From Bacillota bacterium (lineage in GTDB: Bacteria > Bacillota_I > Bacilli_A > RF39 > UBA660), in NCBI GenBank assembly GCA_015059425.1, contig SVAM01000011.1:1-42416 (forward strand): DNA of 42,416 nucleotides, given 5' to 3'. Shown here one piece after another: positions 25,260 to 34,332 of this stretch; the first letter of the stretch is position 1, and each line of letters opens with the position of its first letter. The notes below the pieces were generated by a model. It saw only the letters and a program-made list of their open reading frames with translations. It did not search any database and was not told the DNA's origin. The position numbers were made by a program, and so were the translations under genes.

Positions 25260-25370
25260 GAAGTAAAACAAGTAGTTATGATTAGGCAGACATTAGCCCT
25301 AACGCTCAAGATAATATTTTAAAAATAAAATTTTAAAATATCAAGAAAAAGCGTTCGACAAAATTTGACA
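25260..25370 (+). repeat. Intergenic repeat, copy B, with tandem Spo0A-box-like heptamers
   Basis: Best-preserved copy of the family. Hairpin TTAGG/CCTAA, then an outer pairing AACGCT/AGCGTT enclosing a palindrome (GATAATATTTTAAAA against TTTTAAAATATC). It ends in TTCGACA (25354-25360) and TTTGACA (25364-25370), heptamers starting 10 bp apart. TTCGACA is the reverse complement of the Spo0A box TGTCGAA. A 14-codon frame MIRQTLALTLKIIF lies at 25278-25322. Immediately upstream of the PFOR promoter. Confidence 0.75.
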
Positions 25371-25379
25371 TTTAAATAA

Positions 25380-25408
25380 ATGACATCTAAATTTATACGT
25401 GTTATAAT
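25380..25408 (+). promoter_or_regulatory. Promoter of the PFOR gene
   Basis: ATGACA (25380-25385), 17-bp spacer, TATAAT (25403-25408). The ATG of the -35 is in frame with the gene but precedes the transcription start, so it cannot be the start codon. Confidence 0.7.
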
Positions 25409-25427
25409 TATAATAGGTGATTTTATT

Positions 25428-28400
25428 ATGAAGATTTGTGATGGAAATAAAGCTTGTAGTGATATAGCTTATTATTTTAGTGAAGTAAGTTCAATATATC
25501 CAATTACACCATCAAGTCCAATGGCGTCAAATATAGATTCTTTAAGTAAAGATAAATTAAATTTATATGGTGATAATGTTAAAGTTTTAGAAATGCAAAG
25601 TGAAGCAGGTGCAGCAGGAGCTTTTCATGGTGCTTTAATGACTGGTTCTTTAGCTTCTACTTATACAGCTAGCCAAGGCTTACTTTTGATGCTTCCAAAT
25701 ATGTATAAGATAGCAGGTGAAATGCTTCCAGGAGTTATTCATGTTGCAGCACGTACTATTGCAACTAATGCTTTATCAATATTTGGAGATCATAGTGATA
25801 TTTATGCAGCTCGTCCAACTGGATTTGCAATTTTAGCTTCTTCAAATGTACAAGAAGCTCAAGATATGGCCGCAGTAGCGCATTTATCTGCGATTAAATC
25901 TAGTTTGCCTTTTTTACATTTTTTCGATGGTTTTAGAACTAGTCATGAAATAAGCTCGATAAAAGAATTAGAAATTAATGAACTTGAAAAATTAGTTCCA
26001 TGGCAAGAATTAGAAGATTTTAAAAATAAAGCTTTAAATGTTAATTCTGGTATTCAAAAAGGTCTTGCGATGAATGAAGATATTTTCTTTCAAACAAATG
26101 AAGCAAGAAATATAGATTATAATAATTTACCAGATATAGTAAATTATTATATGCATAAAATAAATGAAATAATGGGAACTAATTATAAACCGTTTGAGTA
26201 TTATGGTGCTAGTGATGCCGAAAATATTATTGTTGCTATGGGTAGTGTTACTGATACTATTAAACTAGTAGTAGATAATGAAATTAAAAATGGTAATAAA
26301 GTTGGAGTAATAATAGTGCATTTATATAGACCATTTAGTACTAAATATTTATTAAATATAATGCCTTCAGCTGTTAAAAATATTGCTGTTTTAGATAGAA
26401 CTAAAGAAGCTGGTTCGAATGGAGAACCTTTATATTTAGATATAGTTAATGCTTTAAAAGATAAAAAATTTAATATAGTTGGTGGACGATATGGTTTATC
26501 TAGTAAAAATACAACACCTAGTGATATTAAAGCAGTTTATAACATGTTAGAGAGTAATTTAAAAAATAATTTTACGATAGGTATTATAGATGATGTAACA
26601 AAAACCAGTTTGGATAAAGTTGATTATGCAATAGATTTAAATGCTTTAGAGTTTTTAATATATGGATTTGGTTCTGACGGATGTGTAAGTGCTTCTAAAG
26701 ATATATTGAAAATATTAGGAAAAGATTATTTTGTTAATGGTTATTTTTCATATGATTCTAAAAAAAGTGGTGGGGTTACAGTAAGTAATTTAAGATTAAG
26801 TAAAAATAAAATAAATGCTCCATATTATGTAACTAGTCCAACTTTAATTGTTGTAACTAAAGATGAATATTTTAAGAAATTTAATATGTTAGATAATATT
26901 AAAGAAAACGGAACATTAATAATTAATACATCTAAAACAGAAGTAGAAATAAATGAATTTTTAACAAGTAGAGATTTAGAAATTATAAACAATAAAAATA
27001 TTAATGTTTATTTAATAGATGCTGGTGCTATAGCTAGTGAATGTGGTATTAAAGGTAAAATAAGTAAAATAATAGAAATGATTATTTTAAATAGTTTAAA
27101 TATTGAAAACGCTTATGAAATTTTAAGTGAAAGTATTACTAATAATTTTAAAACTAAGGGCGAAAATATAATTAACAGTAATATTGAAGCGATTAAAAAA
27201 GCTACAACTAATTTAAAGAAAGTAAACCTTAAAACAAAAGATGATGATGATAGTTTAGAAAATTTAGATGTTATTAGCAAAATAAATAGAAGAATGGGGG
27301 ATACATTAACTGTAAGTGAAGTATCTACTTATAAAGATGGAACTTTCCCGAATGGGTTAAGTAAATTTGAAAAAAGACAAGCTAATATTGTAGCACCTAA
27401 ATGGATAAAAGAAAATTGTACAGAGTGTGGCAGATGTAGTATAGTTTGTCCTCATGCTGTTATAAGAGCATTTGTTGATAAAACTGATGAGGGTATTCCA
27501 TATTTAATGAACAAAGAATATAATTACCAAATTATGGTAAGTGAAGTTGATTGTACAGAATGTGGTTTATGTATAGAAGAGTGTCCTGGAAAGGCTGGTA
27601 ATAAAGCTTTAGAATTTGGACCTGTTGATAAAGAATTACAAAAATATGCTAATAATTATTTTTTAAGTCATGAAAACCCAGAAAGTTTAAATAAATTTAC
27701 TATTCCGGGGGCATCTTTATGTAAACCTAAATTTGAATTTAGCGGAGCTTGTGCTGGGTGTGGTGAAACTCCTTACATAAATTTAATTACAAGATTATTT
27801 GGTGAGGAGTTAGTTATTGCAAATGCTACGGGGTGTTCAAGTATATATGGTGGTTCAGCCCCATCTACACCTTATTCAATTCCTTGGGCAAATTCTTTAT
27901 TTGAAGATAATGCTGAATTTGCATTAGGTATGCATATATCTTATAAATCAAAAAGAAATTTAATTAAAAAAATTATGTTGGATGAAATTAATAATGTTAG
28001 TGATAATATTAAAGAATTATTTAATTTATATATCAATAATATTAATGATTTTAAAATAACGACTGATGTAAGAAACAAATTAAGTGTATTAGAAATACCA
28101 GAAAAGTTAAAGAGTTTATTAAATTATATTCCTGCTAGAACTGTACTTGCAATAGGTGGCGATGGTTGGGCTTATGATATTGGATTTGGTGGTCTTGATC
28201 ATGTGTTATCTAGTGATGAAAACATTAAAGTATTAGTACTAGACACTGAAGTATATTCCAATACTGGTGGGCAAGCTAGTAAATCTAGTAGGTTAGGAGC
28301 AGTTTGTGAATTTGCAGATTTTGGTAAGAAAACTACTAAAAAAGATTTATTTAGAATTGCTATGTCATACCCAAATTGTTATGTTGCAAGTATTTCTTTA

Positions 28401-28769
28401 GGTGCTAATATGATGCATTCAATAAAAGTTATGAAAGAAGCTATGGAACATAATGGACCAGCAATTATAATCGCGTATTCTCCTTGTATAGAGCATGGCA
28501 TTAAAACAGGTATGTCTCATACTATGGAAGAAGAAAAATTAGCTAGTGAAGTTGGTTATACTTTACTCATGAGATATAATCCGATCGAAGAAAGATTATA
28601 TATGGATAATAAAGAACCTAATTTTAATGATTATGAAAAATTCTTAGATAATGAAACAAGATATAATGCATTAAAAATTAAAGATAATGAGTTAGCTAAA
28701 GTGCTTCTTGATAAGCAAATTAATAATGCTAAAAAAAGATATGATTATTATAAAAAAATTAGTAACTAA
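25428..28769 (+). CDS. nifJ: Pyruvate:ferredoxin (flavodoxin) oxidoreductase
   Basis: 1113 residues, a single-chain PFOR. Order: pyrimidine-binding domain with YPITPSSPMA, transketolase-C-like region (VGVIIVHLYRPFS), gamma-like domain (YGFGSDGCVSASKDI), a bacterial ferredoxin pair CTECGRCSIVCPH (~664) and CTECGLCIEECPG (~708), SGACAGCGETPY binding the proximal cluster, and the thiamine diphosphate motif GDGWAYDIGFGG (~910) with SNTGGQ. It oxidises pyruvate to acetyl-CoA and CO2, reducing ferredoxin or flavodoxin, which points to an anaerobe. Slightly shorter than the usual ~1170. Start at 25428 chosen for AGGTGA and because the -35 covers the earlier in-frame ATG. Repeat copy B with 0A-like boxes lies just upstream. 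Confidence 0.95.
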   Translation: MKICDGNKACSDIAYYFSEVSSIYPITPSSPMASNIDSLSKDKLNLYGDNVKVLEMQSEAGAAGAFHGALMTGSLASTYTASQGLLLMLPNMYKIAGEMLPGVIHVAARTIATNALSIFGDHSDIYAARPTGFAILASSNVQEAQDMAAVAHLSAIKSSLPFLHFFDGFRTSHEISSIKELEINELEKLVPWQELEDFKNKALNVNSGIQKGLAMNEDIFFQTNEARNIDYNNLPDIVNYYMHKINEIMGTNYKPFEYYGASDAENIIVAMGSVTDTIKLVVDNEIKNGNKVGVIIVHLYRPFSTKYLLNIMPSAVKNIAVLDRTKEAGSNGEPLYLDIVNALKDKKFNIVGGRYGLSSKNTTPSDIKAVYNMLESNLKNNFTIGIIDDVTKTSLDKVDYAIDLNALEFLIYGFGSDGCVSASKDILKILGKDYFVNGYFSYDSKKSGGVTVSNLRLSKNKINAPYYVTSPTLIVVTKDEYFKKFNMLDNIKENGTLIINTSKTEVEINEFLTSRDLEIINNKNINVYLIDAGAIASECGIKGKISKIIEMIILNSLNIENAYEILSESITNNFKTKGENIINSNIEAIKKATTNLKKVNLKTKDDDDSLENLDVISKINRRMGDTLTVSEVSTYKDGTFPNGLSKFEKRQANIVAPKWIKENCTECGRCSIVCPHAVIRAFVDKTDEGIPYLMNKEYNYQIMVSEVDCTECGLCIEECPGKAGNKALEFGPVDKELQKYANNYFLSHENPESLNKFTIPGASLCKPKFEFSGACAGCGETPYINLITRLFGEELVIANATGCSSIYGGSAPSTPYSIPWANSLFEDNAEFALGMHISYKSKRNLIKKIMLDEINNVSDNIKELFNLYINNINDFKITTDVRNKLSVLEIPEKLKSLLNYIPARTVLAIGGDGWAYDIGFGGLDHVLSSDENIKVLVLDTEVYSNTGGQASKSSRLGAVCEFADFGKKTTKKDLFRIAMSYPNCYVASISLGANMMHSIKVMKEAMEHNGPAIIIAYSPCIEHGIKTGMSHTMEEEKLASEVGYTLLMRYNPIEERLYMDNKEPNFNDYEKFLDNETRYNALKIKDNELAKVLLDKQINNAKKRYDYYKKISN

Positions 28770-28775
28770 AAAATA

Positions 28776-28812
28776 AAAAATTCAGGAGAATAATTTTTCC
28801 CTGAATTTTTAA
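28776..28812 (+). terminator. Bidirectional intrinsic terminator
   Basis: An 11-bp stem AAAAATTCAGG/CCTGAATTTTT with a 13-nt loop; A- and T-runs on either side allow use by PFOR transcripts and as a backup for the convergent minus-strand RNA. Confidence 0.85.
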
Positions 28813-28827
28813 AATGTGTTTTTAAGC

Positions 28828-28930
28828 AAAAAAATCGAAGCTGCCCCCTGAAGACAGCTTCTTTAAAAGAATAAAAAGGGGTTGACTAGTGTGATACTAG
28901 CACCAATTCGCCTTGTTAAGTGAATTGGTA
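28828..28930 (-). ncRNA. Candidate ~103-nt structured RNA with predicted pseudoknot
   Basis: Transcribed leftwards from a near-consensus promoter. Reading 5' to 3': hairpin ACCAATTC/GAATTGGT (12-nt loop), hairpin CTAGT/ACTAG, a CAACCCC segment, an A/U-rich linker, then terminator hairpin GAAGCTG/CAGCTTC whose loop contains CAGGGGG, then U7. The CCCC and GGGG segments can pair, giving a pseudoknot between linker and terminator loop. No reading frame of note. It is not next to a same-strand downstream gene, so it is an independent RNA rather than a leader. It lacks the conserved cores of SRP RNA, tmRNA and RNase P RNA. Confidence 0.6.
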
Positions 28931-28936
28931 ATTGTT

Positions 28937-28965
28937 ATATTAAATGATAAATGTTTTTTTGTCAA
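28937..28965 (-). promoter_or_regulatory. Strong minus-strand promoter of the structured RNA
   Basis: On the minus strand: TTGACA (28965-28960), exactly 17 bp, TAATAT (28942-28937). The best consensus match in the window. Confidence 0.8.
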
Positions 28966-28992
28966 CACTTTTTAAGAAAAAATTAAAAAAAA

Positions 28993-29021
28993 TTTACAAA
29001 CGTTATTTAGTCTGTTAAAAT
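28993..29021 (+). promoter_or_regulatory. Promoter of the membrane protein gene
   Basis: TTTACA (28993-28998), 17-bp spacer, TAAAAT (29016-29021) with TG extension. Confidence 0.7.
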
Positions 29022-29041
29022 TAATATGATAGGTGATAAAA

Positions 29042-30655
29042 ATGATAGTAAGAAAACCATATGCTTTTATTATTAAATACATTAAATTATTACATTTAGT
29101 ATTATTAATTCCGGCTATATATTTAATTGTTAAAACTAGTAGTATTGTGCAATTTTTTAGTGATTATGTTTCAAATGGATATTTAATTCTTAATAATTTA
29201 ATGCTATCAAATATAGCAAATAATTATATAAATATTTTTATGTTTGTATGTATTGTATTTATTATTTTAATGTTAATAATTTTTATGAATATTTTGAAAA
29301 GAAAAAATAAACCTATTAATTTTTATAAAGTAAATATTATATATTATTTAGTATTATTTATTTTATTAATGTCTAGTTTAAGTATTTTTGGAAAAATAGA
29401 AACAGATACTTTAGAATCAGGCTTAGCTAATATAATAAAAGATGTTATTTCTATTATATATTATAGTGAATATGTTTTTGCTTTTTTACTTTTGTTAAGA
29501 AGTATTGGTTTTAATATTAAAAAATTTAATTTTAAAAATGATATATTTGATTTAAAAATTGAAGCTGAAGATTATGAAGAATACGAAATATTTAGAAGTA
29601 AAGATAATTATGAAAAGAAAAGAACGTTTAAAAGGTTAGTGAGAGAATCAAAATATTATTTTAAAGAAAATAAATTTATGTTTTTGGTATTATTTATAAT
29701 ATTGATTATAGGTGGGAGTTTATTTTTGTTTTTAAAAAAAGAAGTTATTGAAAGAGAATATAGAGAAAATGAAATTGTATCTTTTGGATATTTAAATTTT
29801 AATATTAAAGAAAGTTTTGTTTCTAGTTTAACTTATAATGGAAATGTAATAAATAAAGACAAAAGTTATGTAATAGTAGCATTAGAAATTAATAATAGGT
29901 ACCGTGAAGTAAAAGATTTTAATTATACTGATTTACAATTAGTTATTAATAATAAATATTTTACTCCTGATATATCACTTGCTAATTATTTTAAAGATAT
30001 TGGTAATCCTTATAATGGTTCTAAGATCGTTGGTAATTCAAATAATAAATATATATTAGTATATGAAATTGATAAATATTTAATTAGTAGTAAATATAAA
30101 CTTTCTATATATTCAAGATATGATACAGAACAAAAAAATATTGTAAGTAAAAATGTAGTTATTAAGCCAAAAATATTAAATAATAATATAATTGAAAATA
30201 AAGTAAATATGGGAACAAATATTGATTTAAAAAATACTAATTTAAAGAATACTACTGGTACATTATTAAATTATAATTTTACAAACAGATATGAATATAC
30301 ATATAAAAAGTGTCTAAAAAACAATGATTGTTATGATTATAAGGATGCTATTACCCTAAATTATAATACTAATGGTAGTAAAAATACTTTGTTAGTATTA
30401 GATTATATATTGAATTTAGATAACGAGTCATCATATATGTATTCTAATAAAACTTATAAGAACTTTTTTGAAGATTTTATGAAAATAAAGTATGTATTAA
30501 ATGGTAAAGAATTTATAATTGATACACATGTGAGGAATAATATAAATTATAATGAAAAATTAATAATTGAGGTCCCAAAAGAAGTTAAAGAAGCTGAAAT
30601 TATCGAAGCTTTAATTACTGTAAGAAATGTATCTTATAGCATTAAGTTGAAATAG
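29042..30655 (+). CDS. Multi-pass membrane protein with extracytoplasmic C-terminal domain, unknown
   Basis: 537 residues from the ATG at 29042 (AGGTGAT ribosome binding site; an in-frame GTG at 29033 lies inside it). Four hydrophobic helices in the first ~150 residues, a basic/acidic cytoplasmic stretch (~155-210) and a fifth helix (FLVLFIILIIGGSLFLFL). The outer ~300 residues contain beta-type segments, including KSYVIVALEINNRYREVKDF, which resembles DUF4352-like immunoglobulin folds of surface proteins, and a cysteine pair (KKCLKNNDCYD). Monocistronic with its own promoter and terminator. Function unknown. Confidence 0.6.
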   Translation: MIVRKPYAFIIKYIKLLHLVLLIPAIYLIVKTSSIVQFFSDYVSNGYLILNNLMLSNIANNYINIFMFVCIVFIILMLIIFMNILKRKNKPINFYKVNIIYYLVLFILLMSSLSIFGKIETDTLESGLANIIKDVISIIYYSEYVFAFLLLLRSIGFNIKKFNFKNDIFDLKIEAEDYEEYEIFRSKDNYEKKRTFKRLVRESKYYFKENKFMFLVLFIILIIGGSLFLFLKKEVIEREYRENEIVSFGYLNFNIKESFVSSLTYNGNVINKDKSYVIVALEINNRYREVKDFNYTDLQLVINNKYFTPDISLANYFKDIGNPYNGSKIVGNSNNKYILVYEIDKYLISSKYKLSIYSRYDTEQKNIVSKNVVIKPKILNNNIIENKVNMGTNIDLKNTNLKNTTGTLLNYNFTNRYEYTYKKCLKNNDCYDYKDAITLNYNTNGSKNTLLVLDYILNLDNESSYMYSNKTYKNFFEDFMKIKYVLNGKEFIIDTHVRNNINYNEKLIIEVPKEVKEAEIIEALITVRNVSYSIKLK

Positions 30656-30660
30656 ATTTA

Positions 30661-30690
30661 AAAAGTTATTTTGTTTTAAATAACTTTTTA
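30661..30690 (+). terminator. Intrinsic terminator
   Basis: An 11-bp stem AAAAGTTATTT/AAATAACTTTT with a 6-nt loop, followed by Ts. Confidence 0.8.
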
Positions 30691-30696
30691 TAATGC

Positions 30697-30725
30697 TTGA
30701 AAAACACTTTAAGATAAAGTATAAT
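30697..30725 (+). promoter_or_regulatory. Promoter of ftsA-ftsZ
   Basis: TTGAAA (30697-30702), 17-bp spacer, TATAAT (30720-30725), then AGGAGG just before the ATG of ftsA. Confidence 0.8.
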
Positions 30726-30750
30726 TAACTTATAAAAATAGGAGGAAACT

Positions 30751-31992
30751 ATGAGGAAGATAATAGCTAGTTTAGATATAGGAACAAGCACTATTAAATT
30801 AGTGGTTGGCGAATTTATCAAAAATAATTTAAATATACTTTGTGTTTCCGAAGTTCCTAGTAAAGGAATTAAAAAAGGGTTAATAGAAAATAAAGATGAA
30901 TTAATTCCTGTATTAAAAGAAACTTTTCATAAAGCAGAGGAAATGCTTGGAGTACCAATAAATGAAGTAATATTATCAATACCTAGTTATTATACTGAAA
31001 GTTTTATGTCTGAAGGTGGTAGTACAATAACCAATGAAGATAAAGTTATAAATAATCAAGATTTAATAAGAGCAATGCATGCAGCAATTTATAATAAAAT
31101 ACCAGAAGATAAAGAATTAATAAGTATAATTCCTACTAGATATAAAGTTGATGAAGAAATTGTTAAAAATCCTATAAATATGATTGGGAATAAATTAATT
31201 ATAAAAGCTGTTATAGTTATTTCTCCTAAAAATAACGTTAATAAATATCTAAAAGTAATGGATTCTATAGGAATTAAAGTTGTAGATATAGTAAGTAGTT
31301 GTTTGGGAGATTTTGAAGCTAATAAAACAAAAGCAGTAAATAATAAAATTGGAGCAGTAATAAATATAGGCGAAGAAACAACAACAGTTGGTATTTTTAA
31401 TAAAGGAATATTAACTAAAGCAGAAGTAATTGAATTAGGTGGAGCTAATATCGATAATGATATAGCATATATTTACAAAATAACTAAGAAAGATGCTAGA
31501 GATTTAAAAGAAAATTTAGGATTAGCTTGTTCTAATATGGCTGATGCTTTAGAAAAAGTTAGTTTAACTGATCGTTTAGGTGAAGAAATTACAATAAATC
31601 AACCGGATTTAAGTGAAATTATTGAAAGTAGATTAGTAGAAATTTTAGAACTATCAAAAAAACAAATAAATTTATTAACTAAGAAAAATATTGATTATAT
31701 TTTAGTAACTGGTGGTACTTCAGAAATGGGAGATTTTAATATTTTACTCGATAAAGTCTTTACTAAACAACATATTCTTGGTAAAATAGATAGTGTTGGA
31801 GTAAGAAACAATAAGTTTAGTACTGCAGTTGGTATTATAAAATATTATAATATTAGATTAAAATTAAAAAATAAAAATTATTGTGTATTTAATTCTGATG
31901 AATTAGAAATGCTAAGTGGTAATCACAAAAAAATTAATATAAATGAAAATTCCATCTTAGGTAAATTATTTGGATATTTTTTTGATAGTTAA
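30751..31992 (+). CDS. ftsA: Cell division protein FtsA
   Basis: 413 residues. Actin-like ATPase fold: phosphate-1 motif [15 protein letters not shown] (~7-21), the 1C subdomain after [13 protein letters not shown], phosphate-2 region [14 protein letters not shown], and adenosine motif [14 protein letters not shown]. The C-terminal [12 protein letters not shown] is the amphipathic membrane-targeting helix expected in FtsA. It tethers FtsZ filaments to the membrane and recruits the divisome. AGGAGG ribosome binding site; ftsZ follows after 11 nt. Sequence is divergent for the family, but the order of motifs and the ftsZ context make the call firm. Confidence 0.92.
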   Translation: MRKIIASLDIGTSTIKLVVGEFIKNNLNILCVSEVPSKGIKKGLIENKDELIPVLKETFHKAEEMLGVPINEVILSIPSYYTESFMSEGGSTITNEDKVINNQDLIRAMHAAIYNKIPEDKELISIIPTRYKVDEEIVKNPINMIGNKLIIKAVIVISPKNNVNKYLKVMDSIGIKVVDIVSSCLGDFEANKTKAVNNKIGAVINIGEETTTVGIFNKGILTKAEVIELGGANIDNDIAYIYKITKKDARDLKENLGLACSNMADALEKVSLTDRLGEEITINQPDLSEIIESRLVEILELSKKQINLLTKKNIDYILVTGGTSEMGDFNILLDKVFTKQHILGKIDSVGVRNNKFSTAVGIIKYYNIRLKLKNKNYCVFNSDELEMLSGNHKKININENSILGKLFGYFFDS

Positions 31993-32003
31993 GGAGAGTG
32001 CAT

Positions 32004-33083
32004 ATGAACGGTTTACAAATGGATCAAATAGCTAAAATCAAAGTTATTGGTGTAGGCGGTGGGGGAAATAATGCCGTTAACCGCATGATTGAAGAAGGAG
32101 TTAAAGGTGTAGAATTTATAGTTGTAAATACTGATTTACAAGTATTAAATGCATCAAAGTGTGAAAATAAAATCCAAATTGGTTCTACAATTACTGAAGG
32201 TTTAGGGGCTGGAGCTAATCCTGAAATTGGACGTGCTGCTGCTATAGAATCTAAAAATGATTTAGAAGAAGCAATTAAAGGTGCTGATATGGTATTTGTT
32301 GCTTGTGGAATGGGTGGCGGAACTGGTACAGGAGCTGCTCCTGTTATTGCAGAAATAGCTCAAGAATCTGGAGCTTTAACCGTAGGTATTGTTACAAAAC
32401 CCTTTAGATTTGAAGGTAAACGAAGAATGGAAAATGCCTTATTAGGTTTAGAAGAGTTAAAGAAAAATGTTGATACTTTAATTGTTATACCTAATGATAA
32501 ATTAAGAGATATAATAGATCGTAATACATCATTTAAAGATGCTTTTAAAGAAGTTGATAATGTTCTACATCGTGGTGTTCAATCTATTTCTGATTTAATT
32601 GCTGTTACAGGTATAATAAACCTTGACTTTGCTGATGTTAAAACAGTTATGCAAAAAAGTGGTACAGCTATTATTGGTATCGGATGTAATGCTGGTGAAA
32701 ATAGAGCTATTGAAGCTGCACGTCAAGCTGTTGCTAATTCTTTACTTGAAGCAACAATTGATGGGGCTACAAATGCAATTGTTAATGTTACAGGTGGTTC
32801 GAATTTAACATTATTTGAAATTGAAGATGCTGTTGAAACTGTTAGAGCAGCTGCTAATAATGATGTTAATATTATATTTGGTGCTATACAAAATGATAAT
32901 TTAACTGATGAAGTTATAGTAACTGTTATTGCTACTGGTTTTGAAAATGAAGGAGAAGCTAACGAGATGTTATTCTCAAATGAAGCAACTATTCCAAGAC
33001 GTAGACCACAAGTGGAACGTACTCAAACTATAGATAATGAATATGATATTCCACCATTTTTAAGAAATAATGATAGATTTTAA
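32004..33083 (+). CDS. ftsZ: Cell division protein FtsZ
   Basis: 359 residues. Tubulin-like GTPase: [14 protein letters not shown] at the N-terminus, the GTP-binding signature [24 protein letters not shown], and T7 loop [10 protein letters not shown]. The C-terminal peptide [12 protein letters not shown] is the conserved tail that binds FtsA, after a short linker. It polymerises into the Z-ring. The start is the ATG at 32004 with AAGGAG at 31991-31996; an in-frame GTG at 31998 is too close to that site. Codon use is richer in GCT/GGT/CGT than in neighbours, as in highly expressed genes. Confidence 0.97.
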   Translation: MNGLQMDQIAKIKVIGVGGGGNNAVNRMIEEGVKGVEFIVVNTDLQVLNASKCENKIQIGSTITEGLGAGANPEIGRAAAIESKNDLEEAIKGADMVFVACGMGGGTGTGAAPVIAEIAQESGALTVGIVTKPFRFEGKRRMENALLGLEELKKNVDTLIVIPNDKLRDIIDRNTSFKDAFKEVDNVLHRGVQSISDLIAVTGIINLDFADVKTVMQKSGTAIIGIGCNAGENRAIEAARQAVANSLLEATIDGATNAIVNVTGGSNLTLFEIEDAVETVRAAANNDVNIIFGAIQNDNLTDEVIVTVIATGFENEGEANEMLFSNEATIPRRRPQVERTQTIDNEYDIPPFLRNNDRF

Positions 33084-33106
33084 GGGATAGCAATATCCTT
33101 TTTTAT
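33082..33106 (+). terminator. Intrinsic terminator of ftsAZ
   Basis: An 8-bp stem AAGGGATA/TATCCTTT (one G-T pair) with a GCAA loop and T-run; it overlaps the ftsZ stop codon. Confidence 0.8.
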
Positions 33107-33126
33107 TTTAGAAAGTGAGATTGATT

Positions 33127-34266
33127 ATGAATATATTAGTAATACCAAGTTGGTATCCTAACGGCACTGATAAATTAATGGGTATTTACCATAAAGAGTT
33201 TAGTGCTGCTTTAGCAAACAGAAAAGACATAAATGTGAATATGTTATATATTGATAGGCAAAGATTAAATGCTCCTATTAAATATTTATTTATGAAAAAG
33301 AATGAAATAATAGAAGAAACGGGTTATAAAACTTATATAAAAAAAATGTTAGATGTTCATAAAATAAATTTTGATTGGCAAATGAAAAGATATTATAAAG
33401 TATTAGAGAAAGCTTTTAAATTATATTTAAAAGATAATCCTAAACCTGATGTTTTGCATGCACATGTAACACTTCCGGCGGGGTATGCAGTAGCTAAGTT
33501 AGGTAAAAAATATAATATTCCAGTAGTAGTAACTGAACATGCAAGTTATTTTAAAAGATTTTTTGAAGGAAAAAACAAAAAATATGGAGATTATGTTCTT
33601 GGAAATAGTTATTTTACAACAGTTAGCAATTTTATGGCTAAAGAAATAAATAAATTAGGATATAAATGTGATATTATTCCAAATTTAGTAGATACAGATA
33701 TTTTTGTTAAAGATAGAAAAAAAGTGAAAGAACTTAGAATCGTTACAGTTTCTGCTTTGCGTGATGGAAAAAGAATTGATGATATAATAAAGGCTTTAAA
33801 AATAATTGTGGAACAAGGGAAAATTAAAGATATTGAATTAACTATTATTGGTGATGGCTTTTTAGAAAATTATTATAAACAAACATGTAAAGAATTAAAT
33901 ATGGATAAATATGTAACTTTTGTTGGTAGAAAAACAAAGGAAGAAATATCAGATATATTATTTCAAAATAATGTTTTTGTTATTGCTAGTGAAATGGAGA
34001 CTTTTTGTATTCCGGGTGTAGAAGCACTAGCTAGTGGTATTCCAGTTGTTGCTACTAGATGTTTAGGGCCAGAAGAATATATTAATGATAGATGTGGGAT
34101 TTTAGTAGATGTTGGCGATTATAAAGCTATGGCAGATGCAATTGTCCAAGTATACAATAATTCTGATAAATACGATATTTCTTACATGAGAGGGGTAGCA
34201 TCTAATTATGCTAGTAAGTCTGTAACTGATAAAGCAATAAAGATTTATAAAAAAATAAATAAATAA
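33127..34266 (+). CDS. GT-B fold glycosyltransferase (family 4-like)
   Basis: 379 residues. N-terminal domain opens ILVIPSWYPNGTDKLMGIYHKEF and contains HAHVTLPAGYAVAKL; the C-terminal donor-binding domain has IVTVSALRDGKRIDDIIKAL, IIGDGFLENYY, VTFVGRKTKEEISDIL and the ExxxxxxxE-like CIPGVEALASGIPVVATRCLG. It transfers a sugar from a nucleotide donor to a surface polysaccharide or lipid acceptor, probably at the inner face of the membrane. Start at 33127 rather than the GTG at 33115, because the strand ILVIPS starts directly after it; the ribosome binding site (AAGTGAG) is moderate. No other polysaccharide genes adjoin it. Confidence 0.88.
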   Translation: MNILVIPSWYPNGTDKLMGIYHKEFSAALANRKDINVNMLYIDRQRLNAPIKYLFMKKNEIIEETGYKTYIKKMLDVHKINFDWQMKRYYKVLEKAFKLYLKDNPKPDVLHAHVTLPAGYAVAKLGKKYNIPVVVTEHASYFKRFFEGKNKKYGDYVLGNSYFTTVSNFMAKEINKLGYKCDIIPNLVDTDIFVKDRKKVKELRIVTVSALRDGKRIDDIIKALKIIVEQGKIKDIELTIIGDGFLENYYKQTCKELNMDKYVTFVGRKTKEEISDILFQNNVFVIASEMETFCIPGVEALASGIPVVATRCLGPEEYINDRCGILVDVGDYKAMADAIVQVYNNSDKYDISYMRGVASNYASKSVTDKAIKIYKKINK

Positions 34267-34275
34267 TTTAGACAT

Positions 34276-34304
34276 TTGCTAATAAGAATCTGTTGTGTTA
34301 TAAT
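34276..34304 (+). promoter_or_regulatory. Promoter of the lipoprotein gene
   Basis: TTGCTA (34276-34281), 17-bp spacer, TATAAT (34299-34304) with TG extension. Confidence 0.65.
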
Positions 34305-34332
34305 ATGAAAGCAATTTATTTCAGGAGGAAAT

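Noticed and set aside
24153-25370. CRISPR array for the two nearby repeats
   Set aside because: Two long copies about 1.1 kb apart with a gene between them, no regular spacers and no cas genes.
25380-25427. Longer N-terminus for PFOR from the ATG at 25380
   Set aside because: That ATG is part of the -35 hexamer of a good promoter and lies upstream of the predicted transcription start; the ATG at 25428 has AGGTGA in place.
28828-28930. SRP RNA, tmRNA or RNase P RNA for the structured minus-strand transcript
   Set aside because: None of their conserved cores (SRP helix 8 tetraloop region, tmRNA tRNA-like ends, RNase P P4) is present, and it is too short for two of them.
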